From positions 4,030,001 to 4,094,000 of the forward strand of contig RCTD01000001.1 in assembly GCA_014898415.1 (NCBI GenBank): a DNA stretch of 64,000 bases, read 5' to 3'. Source of the stretch: Stromatinia cepivora (taxonomy: Eukaryota > Ascomycota > Leotiomycetes > Helotiales > Sclerotiniaceae). The translations under genes and the position numbers were made by a program. Shown here in pieces: positions 49,757 through 62,753 of the stretch (within the stretch, counting starts at the first letter, position 1; each line of letters opens with the position of its first letter). Under the pieces are notes generated by a model. The model searched no databases. It was not told where the DNA came from and saw only the letters and a program-made list of their open reading frames with translations.

Positions 49757-51315
49757 CGGAGATGCAGGTAGATACGAATAAGGTCAAGATAGCTTAAGTC
49801 ATTACAACTTTAAGCCACTTAAATTTTACATCATGAAAACTACCTGGATTACTTCCCGATATTGGGTGAGTCTGTACAACTCGGTGATAATTCATACGGA
49901 CTTTGTCAGCTCACATGCCGGCAAGGAAATTTAACGACTCAAACTGTTGGGTGGTGTGTGCTCGGTCACGGTTTGTTGAAGCCTACTTACGACCCCAACT
50001 CAGACCTAGCAACGACAGCGCGACAGGACAAAATTGAAGCGCAAGCGAGAAAAGGTTACCAACGGAAAGTTCGTCGTCGCACAATGTTCCATGTTCGCCA
50101 CATCGCTGCCACCTTTTTATTATCTTCTTTATTGGATCATTGATGCATCTCCCACGCAAATTAGATGTACCTCATTTAAAGTACCTCAATTGAATCATAT
50201 TCCAACATAACCTGATTTATTTCTTGGACCGCACCCCGCCTCTGTTGTGCATGGTACAAATTTTCAGCCCATCCAAATTTCGGACCCTAGCAAAGAACTG
50301 ATCCCGAATGCGCCTTACAATCAAATACGAACAAGCAAGAGGCCTTTCATCTCGAGTCTTTAAAAAAGGAAAAGCTCGGTACCCTTCGCAGAAGTTCATT
50401 TTGCCGGAAGAAACGGAAGTCGAAATACTCCCTATGCAGGGGAAAATCACTCGCCAGAATATGTACAGGTACGGAATTATTGTATCATCCGGTTGGTTCG
50501 TACAAGAGGTACCCGAAAAAATGGACACCACGTTTTCCAATTCTAAAGGCATCGATAACGGACAACAGAGAACAAATTTTGTCACCAGGTCTCGCTTTCC
50601 CTCGGGAGATGTGATCCATGAGGTGGCACCATGCAAGAAAAATGTTTATCATGCAAAGGCTCGTGTTGCTCTCTCCTCCATGCATCATAATATTGCTTTC
50701 ACAACATCTAGCGACTAGGAACCCATGTTCATACCAGCCTTTCTTCCCCCGACTGCAGCCTCCGAGATACTTGACAATCGAGTGAATTGATGTATGTTCA
50801 TATACAAGATATTTTCGTGTTACTATACTTAGAGTTCTGATTTCATAGCTTGGCTCATAATTGAGGCAGATGTTGTTGGTCAGCACTATACCCGTATCCC
50901 AAAGTTACGTAGCATACTGATTGACCAGTCAAAAGGGACTTTTTGATGTCTTAGTGGACCAGAAATATATAGGTACTTGCCCGAATTTGAATCGCCAGCA
51001 TGATTCATATGCGGCCTTATGAGATGCACCAAGACTGACATTTTTCATGGCAGGATCAAGATTTCCATAGATAATAATGCCCTTGTCCCGCATGTGTTTG
51101 TGTCTTATTTATTTCTGATTGTCACAGCCTTTCCCAAAATATTATTTCCTTACAACCTCCTCACACGCAAAGTTTACTTCCAAACCTTCTCATTTTGAAT
51201 TATTTAAGACGGTCGTTATACCCAATATCTGTGGTGCAAAGTACAGAGTGTTGCAATCGTTATACAACCACTTGACGCAGTACAGTCCTAAAACATATCG
51301 TTACATATTGCAATC
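49757..51315. other. Interval between DML1 and adhesin-like gene
   Basis: Two overlapping frames at 50217-50636 (-, 139 codons) and 50308-50718 (+, 136 codons) are open on opposite strands; neither has a recognisable motif. A 93-codon frame lies at 49862-50143 (+). The last few hundred bases are the promoter and leader of the adhesin-like gene. Confidence 0.45.
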
Positions 51316-54300
51316 ATGAAGGCAGCTTTCGCTTTATTGGCTTTGGCGACTTCGACTTTCGCTCAAGGGATTCAGGAAAGATGGTACTCAAGTCCTCCTG
51401 AATATTCAAGCCCTCCTGGGTATCCTGTTGAGACTGATACTACTACTTGGACCACCTATACTTCAACTACAATCTGTCCGGTATGTTAAGGTTCATTGTG
51501 TTGCTTCGTATCATTGAGGTTGGATGAAGGTGCTTGGATAATCCTTAGGTATGGGATGAAGTCATCCATACTAGGTATACTCTGGATGAGTATCATCTGA
51601 TTAGACAAATGAGAGGCCCCAGTGTTCGGGGTTCTTCCTCACAGTTAAGGTGAACTCCATCTGTGCCATCAGATGAGAATTATCCAGTATCCAAGTAGGG
51701 TTTGAACATTGATGAAGATTCATATTATACTGTTCACATGTTATCACGTTTATAAGGCAAGATCTAATTCATTCTCATAGGTCACCTCCACAACAACCAA
51801 GAATGGAACAACAAAATGGGTCACCAGTATCGCAACATCAACTGTAGTCGTTACTAGCTGTGTTGGAGGTTGCGGAGGAGTTCTTACTGTCCCAGGTCCA
51901 ACTGGCTGGGAAACAACAACTACTGATGTACGATGATCCCGTGATAATGCCTTTGAATATCGAAATTGACTCATTCATTAGGTTGTCGTCACATATACTA
52001 CCACCTGCCCGGTAATAGAGACTTTCACAGCTCCTGGAACAACATATACTAAGACATACACTACAACCTCTGTCGTCGAAACTGGTGGGTATTCGAGAAA
52101 CCAATCTGATGACGAAAAGTTACTGACATGTGAGACTAGTTGTTCCCACAACTATCGTCAATACGGTTACTGCACCACCTGAAACCACTGCTGTTGAAAC
52201 TGGGGTTGTTGAGACAATTACTAGCTTATGTCCTATCACCGAAACCACAACTATTTCTGGAAAAGAAGTCACAGTCACTTATACAACCACATCGTTTTAC
52301 ACAACTCGCGTTCCAACATATGTTGAAGCCACAGCAACTGCCCCTGGTAAAACTGATACGTATGGAACTCTTTTGAACCTTTTAGGCTTTTGTTTTGAAA
52401 CTAACATTTTTGCAGTGCTATAATTGAAATCGTCTCCACAATCACAAGTCTCTATCCAGTAACAGAAACAAAGACGATCTCGGGAGTTGTTACAACTATC
52501 ATTTATACGACTACTTCATTATATACAACTAATGTCCCAACATATGTTGAAGCCACAGCAACTGCCCCTGGTAAAACTGACACGTATGGAACTCTTTTGA
52601 ACCTTTTAGGCTTTTGTTTTGAAACTAACATTTTTGCAGTGCTGTAACTGAAGTCGTCTCCACAGTCACAAGTCTCTGTCCAATAACAGAAACAAAGACG
52701 ATCTCGGGAGTTGTTACAACTATCACTTATACGACTACTTCATTATATACAACTAATGTCCCAACATATGTTGAAGTTACAGAAACTGCTCCTGGTAAAA
52801 CCGAAACGTACGAAATCCTTTTCAGACCTTTCTTTTTAGAAGCTAATGTTTTCTGTAGTGCTGTTACTGGAGTTGTTTCTACAATCACAAGCCTTTGCCC
52901 CGTAACAGAAACAAAAACTATTTCAGGAAACCTGGTAACTGTCACTTATACAACTACTTCATTCATCGTCACAAATGTTGGAACGACAGTGGAGGTACAA
53001 ACTACTCTCCCCGCGAAAACTGAGACGTGAGAATCCCTATATCTGCTCTGAAATCTAAATATTGAGCATGAGAAACTAACCATGGGCGTAGTGTTGAAAC
53101 TGGAGTTCTTCAAACCATCACAAGCCTTTGTCCAGTAACTGAAACCCAGACAATTTCTGGAATCGAATACACTGTCACAAAGACTACAACTAGCCTCATC
53201 ATCACCAATGTTTATCCTACTGAGTATTCAAAAACTACTCTCCCAGCAAAGACTAAGACGTGAGAATCCCTATTTTTGGAATCTCTACATTCAGGATACG
53301 AAACTAATCATCAATATAGTGTTGAAACCGGAGTTCTTCAAACTATCACAAGTCTTTGCCCAGTTACTGAAGTCCAAACAATCTCTGGAATCGAATATAC
53401 TGTTACGAAGACCACAATCAGCCTCATCGTCACTAATATATATCCGACTGAGTATTCGAAAACTACTTTGCCAGCACAAACTAAAACGTGAGAATTTCTC
53501 TTCCCGGAATCTATATAGAGACTAATCATTGATATAGTATTGAAACTGGAATCGCTCAAACCATCACAAATGTTTATCCAGTTACTGAAGTTCAAATAAT
53601 CTCTGGTATCCAATATACTACCACGAAAACGAAAACCAGCCTCATCGTCACTAACGCATATGTTACTGATTATTCGAAAACTACTCTGCCAGGAGAAACC
53701 AAGACGTAAGTTTTCGGATTCTTATTGCAACCTTTGAGATGTAGATGCTAACTAGATATAAAGAATCGAAACATATGTTTACGAGGCCTCTACTAGCTTG
53801 TGCCCAGTTACCGAAGTTCAAACAATTTGTATGAAACCACATTGTTATTTTATAAATGAAATACTGACAGGCAAATCCTAGCCGGTGTCCCAATCACAAA
53901 AGTATATACCAGTACAATCGTCACTGAAGTCCAGGTTCCTACAACTATTGTCCAATAGTAAGTCCATGAATCAAAAATTGAGCTCAAGCTAACAAACTTA
54001 GCACTACTACTCAAGCTACTGAATATAAGACTACTGATGTCTATGAAACTAAGTCTTTTGTCGAAAGTGTATATACTACTATCAGTGCTGGATCAACGTA
54101 AATTTATGCTTCACTCCTGGCAAAGAATATCAAAAAGCTGACCATCTCTTCCATGTAGCATCGTCCTAACAGCGACCAAAACAAACATTATCCAAGTAAC
54201 TTCCGTCCACACTCTAACTTCTATTCTCCCCGCTGCCACGGGAGAAACTACCATTTATGTAAGTCCTCCCCATCTCCCTCCCTCATCTTCTATCCTTCCT

Positions 54301-54675
54301 CACCCCCTCCTTCCTCCAGCCCGGGCTAACCTCACCCAGACCCCAACAACCGCATCCAACACCATCGAAACAATCGCCATCGTCACCATCCCCTCCGTTG
54401 TCAAAACCGTCACAATCCCAACAACCTACTGGGCAAACACAACCCACATCCAAACATCCACGCACATCCAACCCAGTACCCTAACTGTCGAAGGTCAAAC
54501 TACTAGTTATTATGTACAACCGACTACAAGTGTTGAGACTGCGGTGAGTAGTGTGCAAGCGACGAGCGTGGCGCCTAGTGCGCCGGTTGAAGCGAATGTG
54601 GCGGGGAGGAAGGCGCCGGGTTTGGTGATGGGGATGGTGATGGCGTTTTTGGTGGGGATTGTGGGGTTGTGGTAG
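51316..54675 (+). CDS. Thr-rich GPI-anchored cell-wall adhesin-like protein, one repeat per exon
   Basis: Fifteen exons: 51316-51480, 51781-51927, 51982-52084, 52140-52359, 52416-52583, 52640-52807, 52859-53026, 53092-53259, 53320-53487, 53538-53705, 53764-53828, 53882-53957, 54002-54097, 54159-54258 and 54340-54675; 771 aa. It starts with a signal peptide (MKAAFALLALATSTFAQ) and ends in a hydrophobic tail (APGLVMGMVMAFLVGIVGLW) typical of a GPI anchor. The body is Thr/Ser/Val-rich. Exons 5-10 are each exactly 168 nt, phase 2 at both ends, and each encodes one 56-residue repeat around TSLCPVTETKTISG, YTTTSLYTTNVPTYVE and TAPGKT. Exon 4 ends with the same unit and exon 11 is a partial one. Introns between repeats are 50-65 nt. 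Heavy O-glycosylation and a cell-surface role are inferred; no ligand domain is evident. The exon 11-12 junction (TIS/GV) depends on the acceptor at 53881, because the earlier one would give a stop. Confidence 0.9.
52140..53828 (+). repeat. Tandem exon-plus-intron duplication array (unit about 218-233 bp)
   Basis: Repeat exons start at 52416, 52640, 52859, 53092, 53320 and 53538: spacing 224, 219, 233, 228 and 218 bp. Each unit is a 168 nt exon plus a 50-65 nt intron, all phase 2. The introns at 52360-52415 and 52584-52639 read as identical over 56 nt, and the exon ends beside them are nearly identical, marking the youngest duplication. Confidence 0.93.
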
Positions 54676-54730
54676 GTGGGTGTGAGTGAGTGGGGGTTTG
54701 AAGATGGAAGTAGCTGGGAGATTGGATTCG

Positions 54731-54755
54731 GATTTTGGATTTTGGATTTTGGATT
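54731..54755. repeat. Heptanucleotide repeat (GATTTTG)n
   Basis: About three and a half GATTTTG units; a second short run of the same unit lies at 54891-54915. Confidence 0.85.
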
Positions 54756-55236
54756 TGGGTTATACTTTTTGCTTTTTTGCAATGGGAGATGTTATACGGA
54801 TACGGATACGGATATGGCGGGAAAAGAGCATATGATGCCATGACACGATGTATTGCGGAAAATTGGGTTTTGGTCAATTACTAGCATGGATTTTTGGATT
54901 TTGGATTTTGGATTTGGATGGGTATGGTCAGTGATGCTTGAGGGAAAACAAACTTTCCTTGATGGGTTTTTGGATTTGGGGAATGGAAAGGACATTGATG
55001 AATGGATGATTGGGATGATATGAGATGGTTGGGATGATATGAGATGAAGGAATGGGATTTAGGGGGTAATTATTAATTTATTTGTAGATATTTTAATTCT
55101 ATTCTATTGGATTTTATTCTGTTGGATTATATTTTGAAGAAGATGGTGACGTGATATTAATATTATAAAAGCAGGAGAAATACTTTTTGACTCTTTTGCT
55201 TTGCTTTGTTTACGTCATCTTTATTCTTTATCTGGA

Positions 55237-55261
55237 GTTGGGGTTGGGGTTGGGGTTGGGG
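55237..55261. repeat. G-rich hexamer repeat (GTTGGG)4
   Basis: Four GTTGGG units; four G-runs of four bases each, so the plus strand could form a G-quadruplex. It is not the TTAGGG telomere repeat. Confidence 0.85.
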
Positions 55262-55445
55262 TGTACTAAATTAAGATCATGGAGATAGATCGGTCATGAT
55301 GATGAAGATGGAGAAGTGGAGGGTTGATATCCTTTCTCTATTTAGTATTTATAAGAGTAAATTGTTTGTAAGTATGAAATGAGGAGTTAAGGGGGAATTA
55401 TGGGTTATGGATTATGTATTATGGGTTGGTGGTTTATTGGGTATT

Positions 55446-55480
55446 TTTTTGGTTTTTGGTTTTTGGTTTTTGGTTTTTGG
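55446..55480. repeat. Heptanucleotide repeat (TTTTTGG)5
   Basis: Five perfect tandem TTTTTGG units. Confidence 0.95.
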
Positions 55481-55590
55481 GATGGGATGATATAGTTCTT
55501 TGAGTTCAAGAGTCTACTGGGTATATAGATAGGATTAATATTTGGAATTTGGAATGTTGAGATGGGGAGGAATGTGGATAGTGATCACCG

Positions 55591-55860
<270 letters not shown>

Positions 55861-56079
55861 GTGGTGATAGAAAATCTAAAGTTAAACTATTATATATTGG
55901 TAATAGATTTCGTTATGGGGATGCCATCATTTTTCTTCTTTTTTTCATTTTTTCATATCCCGATAATCATATACCTCCTCATATGACTCCTTTAGGTTAG
56001 GTAAGGTTGCGTGGCAAATCAAAGGATTACCTACCTAGTAGCTTTGTGATGCGATGCGATGGAGATGTATGTTAAAAGG

Positions 56080-56191
56080 TACTTAATACTTAATACTTAA
56101 TACTTAATACTTAATACTTAATACTTAATACTTAATACTTAATACTTAATACTTAATACTTAATACTTAATACTTAATACTTAATACTTAA
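56080..56191. repeat. (TACTTAA)16 heptanucleotide repeat
   Basis: Sixteen perfect 7 bp units over 112 bp, about 220 bp after the GAT tract. Confidence 0.97.
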
Positions 56192-58151
56192 GTTAATACC
56201 TAGTCAAGGAAGGTTGCAATGGTTTGTTTCTAGGTGCACAGCTGGTTGATTTTGAATTGGCTTATTTTGTTGGATTTATATTTGGGTTGGATGGATGAGG
56301 AATTTTTCTTGATATGATTTTTTTTGGTGATCTGAGGGAGGGGAATTTCTTTCGTTGATTTGGTGGTTGGATGTATTGGTGCAGGTATGTCTAAATGAAG
56401 TATTTTTGCACTTCAACATTATATGAGTTGTAATAAATATGCCCAGGTGGTTACGTCTTAGATATTATCAATTCGAGTCTGCATAGACTCAAATTGAGGC
56501 TTAAAAGTCTAAACTAATAGAAGGAGTTAGCGCGCGTCGATTATCCCAAACATCACTGTGGATCGCCGTTAGTTCGTGGGGTCTAGATTTGTGGGATTCG
56601 ATGAATGATGATTTGATGATGTTATGTACCGGTAGGTAGTGCGATTGAGGATTGGATTGGTATCCAATGATGTGGATTTGTGGATGAGGGGTTGGATTTG
56701 AGGTTTATGGTAATGGATATATCTAAGTTTAATAAGAAAAGAATGGGATGGAGAAGCGTGCAAAAGGGGGTCAAATGAATGTGAAAGAGATAATACCTTG
56801 GTCCTGGATGGAACGATTCTTATGCAGAGAAGTGGAGATGTAGGGCAGACATGAATTTAACGCGTTAATGGAGAGCACAGATGTAATGGATGTACTTAGT
56901 ACGAGTAGTAAATGAAAAGTAAGTGAACGTTTAAGTTGAGTGTAGAAGACGAAGAGTATCAGGAAAGACATCATGATGGTCAATATCTATCTCTCTTGCT
57001 CGAGGATTCACATCTCACATCTCGAATGACAAAACCTCAGGTACTCCTCACTCTGCCAAGGCGTAATCAAGAAAGAAATCGTGATGATTCCATCCCTTTT
57101 GTAATATCAATTTAAAAAAGCATCAATGCTGAGCTGAGGTGGATTGTAATGTAAGCATCTAGTAATGCATTAAAAACGCTACCCAAAAAAGTTGTCAATA
57201 TTGACTTTCTACTCAATAAGAACATGTGTCAATAAAAAATAAAAAGATTAATGAAGTCATCATGATATCAGAATAGTAACAGTATCCTCAATAGCTACTA
57301 AGATATCAATAGTAAATCCAACCATTCATCATCAATTATTGTAGTTCATGATAAGTCAATTTATGGAAAGGACGGACCAAGAAAAAAAGGGAACCGATTG
57401 TTTTCTAAGTTTCTATCTAACCAATCATATGATCCGATTGTCAAATTCACTTCAAAAAAATGCAAAGGCCGAACAATTAAACAAACCAATTTTCGCGACC
57501 AAAGAGAAAAACCCTTTCAATAATCATTTCAACAATTTTATACAGAAGTAGTTCATTCTCCCGCTTCCTTACTTATAAACAACCTTACATGTACATGTTA
57601 TAAGTGAATCAAATATTTGTAGTTTCCCTTATTTTGAATTTACAAGAAAAAAAAAATCTTATACCAAATTCCTAATTACAACCAACATAATTTTACATAC
57701 AAATTCCCCGAATCCCCAAAAAAGAAGGGCAAGCAAAGCACCTTAAACAAGGACGCGACTTCCGCGTGACGGAACGATATACGAGAAGGCGATTGATTGT
57801 GTTATTGAAGGAAGGAGAATCGCAAAGAAAAACTGTTTCTTTTCTACAAATACAATACCTAGTAACTCATTACCGACATCTCAATAAAAGAATACAATTT
57901 GCTGATTGCTAAGTTGCTATTAAATCAATCAATCATTTGGGTTTTTGGTAAGTTGTTTCATTATATTGTCTTGTCGCATCATTACAACCTTCCCCCCCTC
58001 CCCTCATTATAGTAACTCTTTGACACTTTTGTCGCAAGGGTTATCTGCACCTCTCCCCTCCCTCTACATCTGCTATTCCTCGACTACACAATACTCATTG
58101 TTCTCTCTTCTCTCTAGTTGTTAACAACGATACCGAACCATACCACGTCTT

Positions 58152-60303
58152 ATGCACAATAATCACCGGGTCAACGCTGTCGCAAAAAAAATGCCCCCCA
58201 AAATGCCATCTTCCGGTAAGAGGGCCCAACGGCCACGTCGAGAATCAATGAAGAAGGTTGATATTCCTGACTCCTCGCCTTCTCGTCCTTCCAAGAGAAG
58301 AAAGAAGGTAAGTTATTTTAATAATTGCGCATGTGCCACTTCTGCTGATCAAAGATGCAGACTGAAGAACCCAAGACCAATCTCCCAACCTCAAATCAAC
58401 TGCCACGCGATCAACCTACATCCGAAATGAATAAGGAAGAAGTTATCTCCAAAGTCACTCAATATTTGGGATTACCCGGTTTCGTACAAGTTAGCCAAGA
58501 TCATGGGGATGAGAAACATACAATAGAGAGCAGAGGAGGAATTTCAGCTTTCGCAAAATTGGCTGGAAAAGGTTGGACTTATTATATCAAGGAACTGGGT
58601 ATTGCTGTTGGCCGTCACTCTGCTGAGGTTGAGGGTCAAGATGAAGGACCTATTCTCGATGTCCATGTTGATCTTGGTCCAAGCAAGATGATTTCCCGAC
58701 GACATGCCTCAATCTATTTCGAAGATGGCTGGAGAATTGAAGTCAGTGGTCGCAATGGAGTCAGGGTTGATAATAAGACATTTCGCCGTAATGAAGTCGC
58801 AGAATTGCATAGTGGAGCTATTATCGATATATCTGGCGTTGAGATGATATTCGTTCTACCTGAAGGTGACTTCAAAATCGATCCGACATACCTACGGAGA
58901 TCAGAGTTAAGCGCGGAGGATACAGAGGATGCTCGGAGACATAAAGAAGAAACCCCTGATGTCCTCCCACCTCCTTCAACTAATGGAGCTCGAGGTCAGA
59001 ATGGAGCTCCACAAGCAATTGCTCCAGCTCCACAAGGTTATCAGCGCCCTGGTACTCCTCCACCTGCTTCTCGAATTAAAATGCCGGGTTCTAATAAGAG
59101 ATCACCTCCTGCATATTCGGCTGGTGGTACGGTGGTTATGAATGATTCTGAAAGTGTTGACCTCAGTCTCGATTCTAATGCTCATATCAAGCCAGGTTAC
59201 AGTTATAGTCAAATGATTGCGCAGGCAATTATTGGAACTCCAGGTGAAACCTTGGTATTGAATGGTATTTATCAATACATCATGCGCAGATACGCTTATT
59301 ACAGGCATCAACCACCCCACGGTTGGCAAGTAAGTTATCAATATGATCTTTCGGATTGGACTAGAACTAACGATGGATAAAAGAACTCTATTCGCCACAA
59401 CCTGTCACTCAATCACAATTATGACAAGACACCACGTGGAAAAGACGAGCCTGGAAAAGGTATGAAGTGGTTTATCAAGGAGGAACGCTATAAAGAAATG
59501 AAAGCTCTTGCAAGTTCAGCTCCTGGTAGAGGTGGTGGTCATCGAGGATCTTCACAACCAGCATCACCAATCGCAATTACCGATCGAGGTTTTACAGATG
59601 AATTTAGTCCGGAAGCTGCTGTTAAGGAAAAGCGATCTCCAAGTTCAGGCTCACCACGTATGAATTTGTACCCACCTCAAGGACCACAATTTACCCCCGA
59701 ACGTGCTCCGAGGGTCCAAATTTTGCAGGATGACTTACCTGGTGATGGTAGCCCACTACCTCGACATCGACGAGCCCAAAAGAGTACCCTTGGTCTATCT
59801 GATAATATTCCTGGTTCTCCACCCATACTTTCATCCTCCTATCAACAAGATGAGGGTAACACATTCGTCACGCCAGCTCCACATCGTGTTCACCCACATT
59901 TAGCTCCACCAAGTACCGCACAGCGGCCAAGTCAGCATATGCCAACTAGTTCCCCTGCTCCATTTTGGAGATTCGCTGGGGATACTCCTCTCCGAGGTTT
60001 TAGTGTTTATGATGCCAGTCCTATTAAAGGTTTCCAACCTAGCGTTCTTCCTAGCAGCAGTCCACCTCCAATGCGAAGGGGTCTCGCTATGAGTCCTACC
60101 AGAAATGGTAATCCAGGAAAGCACCAGATTTCAAATGATGACGAGCTTGAAGAAGAAGAAGAACAAGGTTATGATCTTACAAGGTTAGTCCTTCCTTGTC
60201 AAAAGTGAAAATATCTACTAACGTTTTTATTAGGGGTTTCCAAACTATTGGATCTTATCACGCACCGGTTGCAAATCTTGCTACTCCTTCAGCTCGCATC
60301 TAG
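58152..60303 (+). CDS. FHA-forkhead transcription factor (Fkh1/Fkh2 type)
   Basis: Four exons: 58152-58307, 58361-59329, 59384-60183 and 60234-60303; total 664 aa (651 if the ATG at 58191 is used). A basic N-terminus (KRAQRPRRES, SRPSKRRKK) precedes an FHA domain at about residues 130-220, with IAVGRHSAEVE, SKMISRRHASIYFED, SGRNGVRVDNK and IDISGVEMIFV. The forkhead domain begins near residue 328 (KPGYSYSQMIAQAI), continues with LNGIYQYIMRRYAYYR, HGWQNSIRHNLSLNHNYDK and ends at KGMKWFIKEERYKEM; an intron splits it before the recognition helix NSIRHNLSLN. This pairing matches yeast Fkh1 and Fkh2, which drive G2/M genes and affect silencing. The Ser/Pro-rich tail holds SPxx motifs (SPSSGSPRM, FSPEAAVKEK). 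Donors are GTAAGT or GTTAGT; phases 0, 0 and 2 agree. Confidence 0.94.
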
Positions 60304-62009
60304 GGCTAGATATTGATCTTGTTTGCGAGTATTGATTTTCTTTCTTTTTGCTTTTGTACAACATAAAAGTCCACCCGGTCTACTCGCCTTATTTCTTTCA
60401 AACACATTACTTCTTTACCGACAATCACAGTTCCTCCTCACCATCACCTATTCATCCATGTTTACGATAACTCATATGTGGCGTTGTTCCAAGAAGGTTA
60501 TCGGATTGGCAGGTTATTTGACTATTTTCCCCACGAGTTTCGTATGTTGAGGATAGGAGTATACGGTTATGCTTATTGTACATTTATGGGTGGGTTATTC
60601 AAAAAATGGAAAGTGGGATAAGGGGTGGAGGTTCGCAATGATTTTTTTTTATGACGGATGGTTTACTCTAGACATTCAAGGACATGATTCAATGGTTATG
60701 ATGAGTAGGCATGGAACTCAATAGGTAGGATGTGAGTGGTTTATTGGTTGCGTTGGCTTTGTTTGATTTTTATGTCTGTACGTATGTATGAAGGCGTACA
60801 CGGAAGGGATTGTTAGATTCTTATTAATCATTTCTTGAAACTTTGATATTGAAATGGTGAAGAGGGGTGAAAATTTGAAAGGTATGAGGGTTGTTTGTGA
60901 TATATGATGTATGATCTTACGATTAATGTGATGTTCGCCTTCAAACCTAGATCAGAAAACTCTTTCTTGTCTAATGTCTGCACGGTAATATATTGATCGA
61001 TTGATGAACTCAATTCGCCAAAACAAAGAGGGAAGAGGAAAGAAATCTAAAAGGGGCGATTTAAGGAAGTGTTAAGGGATGTTATAGGATGTTATAGGAT
61101 ATTGACGGGAGTGTTAAAGGGAGATAGATTTGAAGATATTGAAGGGAATTTGTGAAAAACTTGTGGATATGTGGTTGGGGTTGGGGTTGTGGTTGGGATT
61201 TTGAAGGGAATTTTGAAGGGGAGGGGAGGTGAGAGGAGAGGGGAAAGGGGATTTTGAAAGGAAGTGGAGGGGATGGAAGTGGATGGAAAGGGATGGAAGA
61301 AAGGAAATGGGATGGAAGGGGATGAGATGAAATGGGATGGGATGAAATAGGTTGGGATGAAATAGGTTGGGATGGGGTAGAATAGGATAAAATAGAATGA
61401 GATAGAATGGAGTAGGATAGAATAAGATGGGGTGGGATGTAAAGCTCAACCGGGGGGGTTGAGTAGGAGGGTGATTAGGAGAAAGGGAAGAACAAGTATA
61501 ATAAATAAATTGCGGATTTGGAGAGTAGTGAGATGAGGATGAAAAGGAGAATGAGGATAGGATGATTGAATAATAGTGAGGAATGAAAGAAAGATAGATA
61601 GATAGATTTGAAACTTTTGTATATTGGGGGTGGGGGAATAAATAATGGGATTAGAAGAAGGGGGGGAAATTGAAGAGGGGAGAATTAGAGAAGGATGGAA
61701 AGATTAGGGAAAGAGGGGAAAGAGGGGAGAGAATTTTGTGAATGAAGAAGGGGTGGAAATCGAAGAGAAATCGAAGAGAAATCGAAGAAGGAAGGGATAT
61801 TTAAGAAAAAATCGTTTGGTGATTTGAGATGAATGAAGTATATACTAGAGATATAGTATATATATAAAGAGAGAGAGAGAGAGTATATATTTATAAAATA
61901 AAGAAAGAAGTATATTCACGGTGAAGTAAAGTAAAATATAATATAAAGATTAAAAAGAAAAGAAATAATAAAGTCTTATAAATATCTAGTAATATATAAT
62001 ATATAATCT
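60304..62009. other. Interval between forkhead gene and transposon
   Basis: 3' region of the forkhead gene, then purine-rich plus-strand DNA with degenerate pentamer/decamer units (GGGATGAAATAGGTT-like, about 61310-61440) and a GA run near 61868-61882. The 111-codon minus-strand frame at 61114-61449 is a low-complexity reading of this tract. No gene. Confidence 0.5.
61310..61440. repeat. Degenerate GGGATGAAATAGGTT-type minisatellite
   Basis: Imperfect tandem units built on GGGATG, AAATAGG and AATAGAAT blocks; divergent copies, so probably old. Confidence 0.6.
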
Positions 62010-62753
62010 CAGTCGTGGTGCTTGCCCCCCCCCGAGTTTAGCGGCCGCCGCATCAGGCAAGGTACACGCACATGCCCACCGCCGCTTTCAATATCTATAA
62101 AAGATCACGCTCCCCTCTCCTCAACCATCTTCTTCTTCAACCCTCTCCTAACACCCCTCTCTCGACCGCGTCATACACCATCGACTCCTCTACTGAGATC
62201 CACTCAGTATGCCTCATCACAGCTGAAGAGCCTTGATAGTACGGCCGGTTTGAAGCCAAACCTCTCGATCTGCTACTCTAGAATCGATGCTTGTGACTAT
62301 TGCGATGGCGATCATTCCTCTAGATGGTATCGCATTCCCCGAGATACGAGCGTGAGCCCAACTCGCTGCCCTCGCCTCCTTCGCCTCAGTACTACATTAT
62401 CCCAATCCTCACAGCAATACCTGCTGGGTGCTTGTCTTAGATATCACGTGGAAGCGATATCCGGTCGGCGAGTACTGAGGCTGTGAGGCGACGGTACTAT
62501 CGTAGGGTTTATTGTTGGTAAACGACACAATCAGATTCGAACAAAGGGTTGGTACAAGTAGTAACTAGTAATCGGTTTACTATTTGAGTTGAGCAAGAAG
62601 CTCCATATACTAAGGAAACTATCTAGCTATATAGACCTTCGTTCTCCGTTGCTCACCATTGCTCACTGCTAAGCGGTGATGAGCCCTTAGTGCTCAATAG
62701 TGCTCATCACTGATCACTGCTGATCACTTGGGTTACACATTGTTCCTGCCTGA

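Noticed and set aside
52360..53763. Regularly spaced near-identical short segments resembling a CRISPR array
   Set aside because: They are the introns and exons of a eukaryotic repeat-protein gene; spacing follows reading frame and splice sites.
61114..61449. Minus-strand ORF of 111 codons
   Set aside because: HPIPFHLIPFHP-type repeats come from the degenerate purine-rich minisatellite.
62022..62486. 154-codon ORF near the transposon left end
   Set aside because: No motif, biased to Ser/Pro/Arg, and it lies between the proposed terminus and the transposase; probably transposon filler sequence.
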